Shown: in pieces, positions 27,695 through 28,189 of the stretch
Layout: each line of letters starts with the position of its first letter
Numbering within the stretch: position 1 is the first letter of the stretch
Source: Apostichopus parvimensis
Lineage: Eukaryota; Echinodermata; Holothuroidea; Aspidochirotida; Stichopodidae
Length of the DNA: 28,189 nt
Reading direction: 5' to 3'
NCBI GenBank assembly: GCA_000934455.1
Contig: KN886889.1
Location: 59,880-88,068, forward strand
Notes under the pieces: model-generated
What the model was told of the DNA's origin: nothing
Seen by the model: only the letters and a program-made list of their open reading frames with translations
Databases searched by the model: none
Made by a program: the position numbers and the translations under genes

Positions 27695-28189
27695 CTGTAA
27701 AAAATATAAAAAAATTAAAAATTAAGAATAGAGATATGAGACTGTCATTGGATAATCAACCTAGAACTAATATATATATATCCAGAATATTGGGTCTATG
27801 GGGATTCTTAAAACCTTTCACCTTCAAAGATTTTGATGGAATGGTCTATACTTCATGTTGAAAGGGGCTCATCTTTATGGAACAAGAAGAAAGTTAGAGG
27901 AACATCTTGTGTAAAATGTCCCATGAAAAAATAAAGAATAAAATTATGAAATAACTTCCAGGGTATGTTGTATTGCAATTGAAACAGACATATTTATTGC
28001 CAGTTTCCTCTTAGCCAAAGTTGCTGTGAATAAAAATTTCTATGCCAGGCTGATGAGTTGAAAAAAGTTTAAGAAAAAAGTTATTGGTCATTACAAGTAT
28101 CAACTTAAACCCAAACAATGTTACTTTCAACCTCTAAAAGTTAAATAGTTTAAAACATATACATGCACAGGCTTTTCAGTAGATTAACG
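27695..28189 (-). other. Kinesin intron running off the window
   Basis: AT-rich, with stops in all minus frames and no motor motif such as the switch regions. A short (AT)n lies at 27770-27780. The next upstream exon is beyond the edge. Confidence 0.6.

Noticed and set aside
1-28189. CRISPR array, operon, phage or bacterial mobile system
   Set aside because: No regularly spaced repeats or prokaryotic gene layout; all genes are spliced eukaryotic ones.

Overview
This is a metazoan nuclear window: AT-rich, intron-dense, with spliced genes and degraded retroelements. The sequence does not fix the species. Short frequent introns, many words of the taggcctac type and tRNA-like SINE heads suggest a marine invertebrate deuterostome such as an echinoderm, but that is inference.

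Three genes can be reconstructed from splice junctions and protein similarity. (1) 3425-11778, minus strand: a complete ten-exon gene for the lysosomal N-terminal-nucleophile hydrolase aspartylglucosaminidase (AGA, 371 codons). A 300-N assembly gap lies harmlessly in its intron 3. (2) 13496-16991, plus strand: a complete five-exon gene for ribosomal protein S3A/eS1 (RPS3A, 264 residues), with a pyrimidine-rich TOP-like start just upstream. (3) 19294-27694, minus strand: the 3' part (11 exons, 464 full residues) of a kinesin-like motor gene. It covers the end of the motor domain, the neck and a long coiled coil with a Ser-rich acidic tail; the 5' exons lie beyond the right edge. AGA and RPS3A are divergent, 1.7 kb apart; RPS3A and the kinesin converge. 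No functional link between the three is apparent.

Non-genic DNA. 1-1260 shows little. 1280-1955 is a decayed non-LTR retrotransposon 3' end. 1956-3424 is the AGA 3' flank. AGA introns hold a 120-bp minisatellite (3921-4330), smaller tandem repeats, three tRNA-like SINE heads and G-quadruplex-type motifs. Kinesin introns hold a second retroelement-like 3' tail ending in (ATT)n, an inverted repeat, a strong G4 motif and short repeats.

I see no undescribed multi-gene system. The most notable points are the divergent motor end of the kinesin, whose kinesin-3-like neck runs straight into coiled coil; the 24-codon hydrophobic extension and a lost disulfide partner in AGA; and G-rich repeats inside AGA introns. 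All gene models are by eye and no database search was possible.
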